From Actinoalloteichus_B caeruleus (GTDB lineage Bacteria > Actinomycetota > Actinomycetes > Mycobacteriales > Pseudonocardiaceae): a stretch of DNA of 64,000 nucleotides. Shown in pieces: positions 60,044-64,000 of the stretch. A program made the translations under genes and the position numbers. Numbering within the stretch: the first letter of the stretch is position 1; each line of letters begins with the position of its first letter. The stretch lies in the NCBI RefSeq assembly GCF_000718005.1, contig NZ_JODV01000007.1, one strand, 5' to 3'. The notes below the pieces were generated by a model that saw only the letters and a program-made list of their open reading frames with translations, did not search any database and was not told the DNA's origin.

Positions 60044-60781
60044 CTACCGCCAGATCGGCGCGAGCTCCTCGACCGCCTGGTCGACGATGCGCAGCATCGC
60101 CGACTGCGCGCCGGCGGCGTCACCGCGCTGGACGGCGTCGGCCACGTCGATGTGCAACTGGAGTGCCTCGGCCGCCGGGTAGCGGGGCATCAGCCCGTAC
60201 TGGGTCCGGCCGGTCAGGACCTCGGCCACGACGTCCGAGAGCTGCGCGAACATCTCGTTTCCGCTGCCGAGGAGGACCATCTGGTGGAAGGCGATGTCGA
60301 CCACGAGGAAGGCCTCGAGGTCGCCGGACCGCCCGAGCCCGCGCAGCCGCCCGGCCACCGACATGAGCTCGGCGGCGACCTCGATGCTGGCGTTGTGCGC
60401 GGCGAGCGCCGCCGCCGCCGGTTCGACCGCCGCCCGGAGCTGTGAGAGGGAGCGGAGCTGGTCGGCCCGCTGGTCGCCGGCCAGGCGCCAGCGGATGACC
60501 CTCGGGTCGTAGAGGTTCCACTCGCTCGCCGGGAGGACCACGACCCCGACCCGTCGCCGGGAGGACACGAGTGACAGCGCCTCCAGGACCCGCACGACCT
60601 CGCGGATGACCGATCGCGAGACGTCGAACCGGTCGGCGAGCTCGTCGAGCAGCACCCGGTCCCCGGCCGCGAGCGTTCCGCCGGTCACCGCCAGCCCCAG
60701 TTCCTCCAACAGCCGGTCGTGCAGGCTCACCCAGGCCACGCCGTCGCCCTTTCCCGGTGCCGCCGGTGACCCGATCAACAC
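60044..60781 (-). CDS. GntR/FadR-family transcriptional regulator of the gluconate operon
   Basis: 245 residues. GntR winged helix: GLAVTGGTLAAGDRVLLDEL, FDVSRSVIREVVRVLEALSL, and wing RRRVGVVVLP. FadR-type (FCD) helical effector domain: RSLSQLRAAVEPAAAALAAH and DIAFHQMVLLGSGNEMFAQL, with the His ligands of the FCD metal site likely in FHQ and LHIDV. It represses gnt genes and is released by gluconate or phosphogluconate. GTG 60781; GTG 60730 is an internal alternative. Divergent from gntK across a dyad. Confidence 0.9.
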   Translation of the reverse strand: MLIGSPAAPGKGDGVAWVSLHDRLLEELGLAVTGGTLAAGDRVLLDELADRFDVSRSVIREVVRVLEALSLVSSRRRVGVVVLPASEWNLYDPRVIRWRLAGDQRADQLRSLSQLRAAVEPAAAALAAHNASIEVAAELMSVAGRLRGLGRSGDLEAFLVVDIAFHQMVLLGSGNEMFAQLSDVVAEVLTGRTQYGLMPRYPAAEALQLHIDVADAVQRGDAAGAQSAMLRIVDQAVEELAPIWR

Positions 60782-60816
60782 CCACGGTTTTCGTCTGACT
60801 TATTTCACACAGGGAG

Positions 60817-60845
60817 TTGTTTACATCAGATTTAATGCCTAGTCT
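60817..60845 (+). promoter_or_regulatory. gntK promoter
   Basis: -35 TTGTTT (60817-60822), 17-bp spacer, -10 TAGTCT (60840-60845). The left arm of the putative operator starts in the spacer. Confidence 0.5.
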
Positions 60846-60865
60846 CTGCGCTACTCATCCGATGT
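60823..60865. promoter_or_regulatory. Candidate GntR operator dyad
   Basis: ACATCAGAT (60823-60831) and ATCCGATGT (60857-60865) are inverted repeats with one mismatch, 25 bp apart. They flank the -10 and the start of transcription of gntK; the divergent GntR regulator is the likely binder. Confidence 0.45.
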
Positions 60866-60900
60866 AGGTCCACCCAGGCCACTCAGCATAGGAGTAGGCA

Positions 60901-61427
60901 ATGACGGCAACGGCGCCGCGACCAGTGCTGGTCATCGGGGTCTCGGGGTCGGGCAAGTCGACGGTCGGCGCACTGCTGGCCGAGCGGCTGCACCGGCCCT
61001 TCGTCGACTCCGACTCGCTGCACCCGGCAGCGAACATCGAGAAGATGGCCACCGGCCAGCCCCTGACCGACGAGGACCGGCTTCCCTGGCTGCGCGTGAT
61101 CGGCGCTCGCGTCGCCGAGGGCGTCAACGCGGGCGAGCCCCCGGTCGTCGCGTGCTCGGCCCTGCGACGTGACTACCGGGACGTGTTGCGCGACTACGCC
61201 CCGGACCTGTTCCTCGTCCACCTGGCCGGCGAGCGGTCCCTGGTGGCCGAGCGGGTCGCCGCCCGCAGCCACGAGTACATGCCGCCGTCCCTCCTCGACT
61301 CGCAGTACGCCGCGCTGGAACCGCTCGGCGCGGACGAGGGCGGGGTCGTGCTGGACATCGGCGCGCCCCCGGCGGACCTCGTCGAGCGGGCGACCGAGGC
61401 CATCACCGCCGAGGAAGGAGGCCGCCG

Positions 61428-61431
<4 letters not shown>
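60901..61431 (+). CDS. gntK: Gluconokinase
   Basis: 176 residues. Phosphorylates gluconate to 6-phosphogluconate for the pentose-phosphate route. P-loop VIGVSGSGKST (13-21), DSDSLHPAANIEKMATGQPL (substrate), CSALRRDYRDVLR, and a C-terminal lid RSHEYMPPSLLDSQYAALEP. Full length. ATG 60901 has GGAG upstream. Overlaps gntP by four bases (GTGA). Confidence 0.95.
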
Positions 61432-62810
<1,379 letters not shown>

Positions 62811-62858
62811 CCCACCCGACGGCGGGGACGGTGCTCCGAGGGCCGTCCCCACCGCCCA

Positions 62859-62907
62859 CCACGACCCACGACCCACGACCCACGACCCACGACCCACGAC
62901 CCACGAC
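62859..62907 (+). repeat. Seven perfect tandem CCACGAC heptamers
   Basis: 49 bp of uninterrupted CCACGAC x7, between gntP and the SDR gene, ending just before the SD (GAGGAG) of the latter. A unit length of seven is not a multiple of three; the tract is untranslated, but copy changes would alter spacing and leader structure. Confidence 0.95.
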
Positions 62908-62920
62908 CGAGGAGACGTCG

Positions 62921-63694
62921 ATGTCCCACGCCCTGTTCGACCTGACCGGCCGGATCGCGCTGGTCACGGGGTCCAGTCGAGGCATCGGACGAGCCGTGGC
63001 GACCGGCCTGGCCGAGGCCGGGGCCACCGTGGTGCTCAACGGGCGGAACAGCGAGCGCCTCTCCTCGACCGCGGCGGAACTGCGGTCGCGCGTCGGGGCG
63101 GACCGGGTCAGGACGAGTGCCTTCGACGTCACCGACCCGTCGGCGGTGGACGAGGCGGTGGGGGCGGTGGAATCCGAGATCGGGCCGCTGGACATCCTCG
63201 TGAACAACGCGGGTTTCCAGCACAGGCAGCCCATGCTCGAACTCGCCCCCCAGGACTGGGACGCGGTGCTGCGGACCGACCTGACCAGTGCCTTCCTCGT
63301 CGGACGGTCCGTCGCCAGCCGCATGGTGGCCCGCCGTCGCGGCAAGATCGTCAACATCTGCTCCGTCCAGACCGCGCTGGCCAGGCCGTCGATCGCCCCC
63401 TACGCGGCGGCGAAGGCGGGCCTGGCCGGGCTCACACGGGCCATGTGCGCGGAGTGGGCGGGGTACGACATCCAGGTGAACGGCCTCGCCCCCGGCTACG
63501 TGGAGACGGAGCTGACCGCCCCGCTGGTGGCGGACGAGGCGTTCACCGGGTGGATCACCGGGCGCACCCCGGCCGGCCGGTGGGGCCGCATCGAGGACCT
63601 GGTGGGCCCTGCCGTGTGGCTGGCCGGTTCCGGGTCCGACTTCGTCAACGGGCAGGTGATCTTCGTCGACGGGGGCATGACCGCCGTCGTCTGA
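62921..63694 (+). CDS. Gluconate 5-dehydrogenase (SDR family)
   Basis: 257 residues. Rossmann ALVTGSSRGIGRAVATGLA (TGxxxGIG), VNNAGFQHRQPMLEL (NNAG, QHR typical of gluconate/5-ketogluconate reductase), active-site Ser in NICSVQTALARPSI, and YAAAKAGLAGLT (YxxxK). ATG 62921 with GAGGAG at 6 nt. NAD(P)-dependent 5-ketogluconate/gluconate interconversion (IdnO/Gno). Same direction as gntKP, probable operon. Confidence 0.93.
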   Translation: MSHALFDLTGRIALVTGSSRGIGRAVATGLAEAGATVVLNGRNSERLSSTAAELRSRVGADRVRTSAFDVTDPSAVDEAVGAVESEIGPLDILVNNAGFQHRQPMLELAPQDWDAVLRTDLTSAFLVGRSVASRMVARRRGKIVNICSVQTALARPSIAPYAAAKAGLAGLTRAMCAEWAGYDIQVNGLAPGYVETELTAPLVADEAFTGWITGRTPAGRWGRIEDLVGPAVWLAGSGSDFVNGQVIFVDGGMTAVV

Positions 63695-63811
63695 TCTCCC
63701 GGTGGCGAGCCGTCCCGGCCGGACCAGCGGCCGGAACGCCCCACCAGGTCGCCCGGGACCGCCGCCACCCGACCAGGCTCTCCCCTCCGTCCGGAAGGAA
63801 GGTACTCACCC

Positions 63812-64000
63812 GTGTCCCGCGCCCCGTCGCCGTCCGCCCCCGCCCCCCAGGACACGCTCGCCGTGGTCGCCCACGCCGCGGGTGACGTGCGCCTGGACCG
63901 GGTACCGCTCCCCGAACCCACGCCGGCCGAGGCGGTCGTCCGCATCGCCTACGGCGGCATCTGCGGCTCGGACCTGCACTACTGGCGGCACGGCGCGGCC
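63812..64000 (+). CDS. L-idonate 5-dehydrogenase-like zinc alcohol dehydrogenase (start only, runs off the window)
   Basis: 63 residues of the N-terminus. VRIAYGGICGSDLHYWRHGAA carries the catalytic-zinc Cys in GICGSDLHYW, here written as GGICGSDLHYWRHGAA, the usual motif of idonate/sorbitol-type MDR dehydrogenases. GTG 63812 follows GGAAGGAAGG. Together with the SDR gene it suggests idonate catabolism to gluconate. The rest is outside the window, so the exact substrate is an inference from context. Confidence 0.85.
   Translation, partial: MSRAPSPSAPAPQDTLAVVAHAAGDVRLDRVPLPEPTPAEAVVRIAYGGICGSDLHYWRHGAA

Noticed and set aside
62859..62907. Possible CRISPR-type repeat
   Set aside because: Direct heptamers without spacers; a simple tandem array, no cas genes.

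Overview
The window is high-GC actinobacterial chromosome with a full core-gene backbone. Gene order closely follows the guaB3-guaB2-sigD-whiB3-groEL1-groES-tsaD-rimI-tsaB-...-alr-nnr-glmS-glmM-rpsI-rplM-esx-eccC4-eccD4-mycP4 stretch of Mycobacterium tuberculosis (Rv3410c to Rv3449). A BldM-type regulator sits between sigD and whiB as in Streptomyces (bldM-whiD). This mixture suggests a sporulating or mycelial Pseudonocardiales-type organism; that placement is inference from synteny, not a database match.

Layout. 1-2.5 kb: 5' part of a PcrA/UvrD helicase, an AroQ chorismate mutase and a histone-deacetylase-like enzyme. 2.5-7.5 kb: a small membrane protein, a PIG-L/LmbE deacetylase, then three consecutive single-pass membrane proteins, the last a Ser/Thr kinase, that seem to share an extracytoplasmic NTF2-like domain. 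7.6-11.7 kb: a two-component pair whose kinase carries a PspC domain, divergent from a PspC/LiaF-like membrane protein, which looks like an envelope-stress module. 11.8-16.7 kb: a degenerate aldehyde-dehydrogenase homologue, GuaB3, GuaB and a DUF5319 protein. 16.8-21.7 kb: a developmental and stress regulatory island (RsdA, SigD, BldM, a MerR/B12-domain regulator, WhiB). 21.7-26.4 kb: groEL1 and groES under a CIRCE operator, then tsaB-rimI-tsaD. 26.5-32.6 kb: an accessory block (secreted DUF1023 hydrolase, two-component system, Tat-exported amidohydrolase with divergent MarR) that separates tsaB from tsaE. 33-40.7 kb: tsaE, alpha/beta hydrolase, alr, nnr, glmS and a second hydrolase. 41-59.8 kb: an ESX-4-like type VII secretion region (EspC-like protein, very large Gly/Pro-rich WXG-type protein, coiled-coil protein, two WXG100 proteins, an Hsp70-like membrane protein, EccC, EccD, MycP), interrupted by glmM and rpsI/rplM. 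60-64 kb: a gluconate/idonate catabolic operon (GntR, GntK, GntP, gluconate 5-dehydrogenase, start of idonate dehydrogenase).

How genes work together. The guaB genes, glmS/glmM, alr, nnr, tsaB/D/E and ribosomal genes are housekeeping. SigD-RsdA, BldM, the MerR protein and WhiB are probably transcriptional regulators of differentiation or redox response. EccC (motor), EccD (channel), MycP (protease) and the Esx pair make up most of an ESX-4 system, but eccB and eccE are not beside them. The distal operon imports and phosphorylates gluconate and interconverts idonate, 5-ketogluconate and gluconate under GntR control.

Most noteworthy: the triple TM plus NTF2-like gene set with the kinase; the ESX-associated giant protein with its small partner; the Hsp70/TM/T7SS-associated fusion; the Cys-less ALDH; a BldM receiver with Gly at the phospho-Asp position; a strong hairpin inside groES-groEL; a palindrome between merR and whiB; and a perfect 7 x 7-bp tandem repeat in the gluconate operon.
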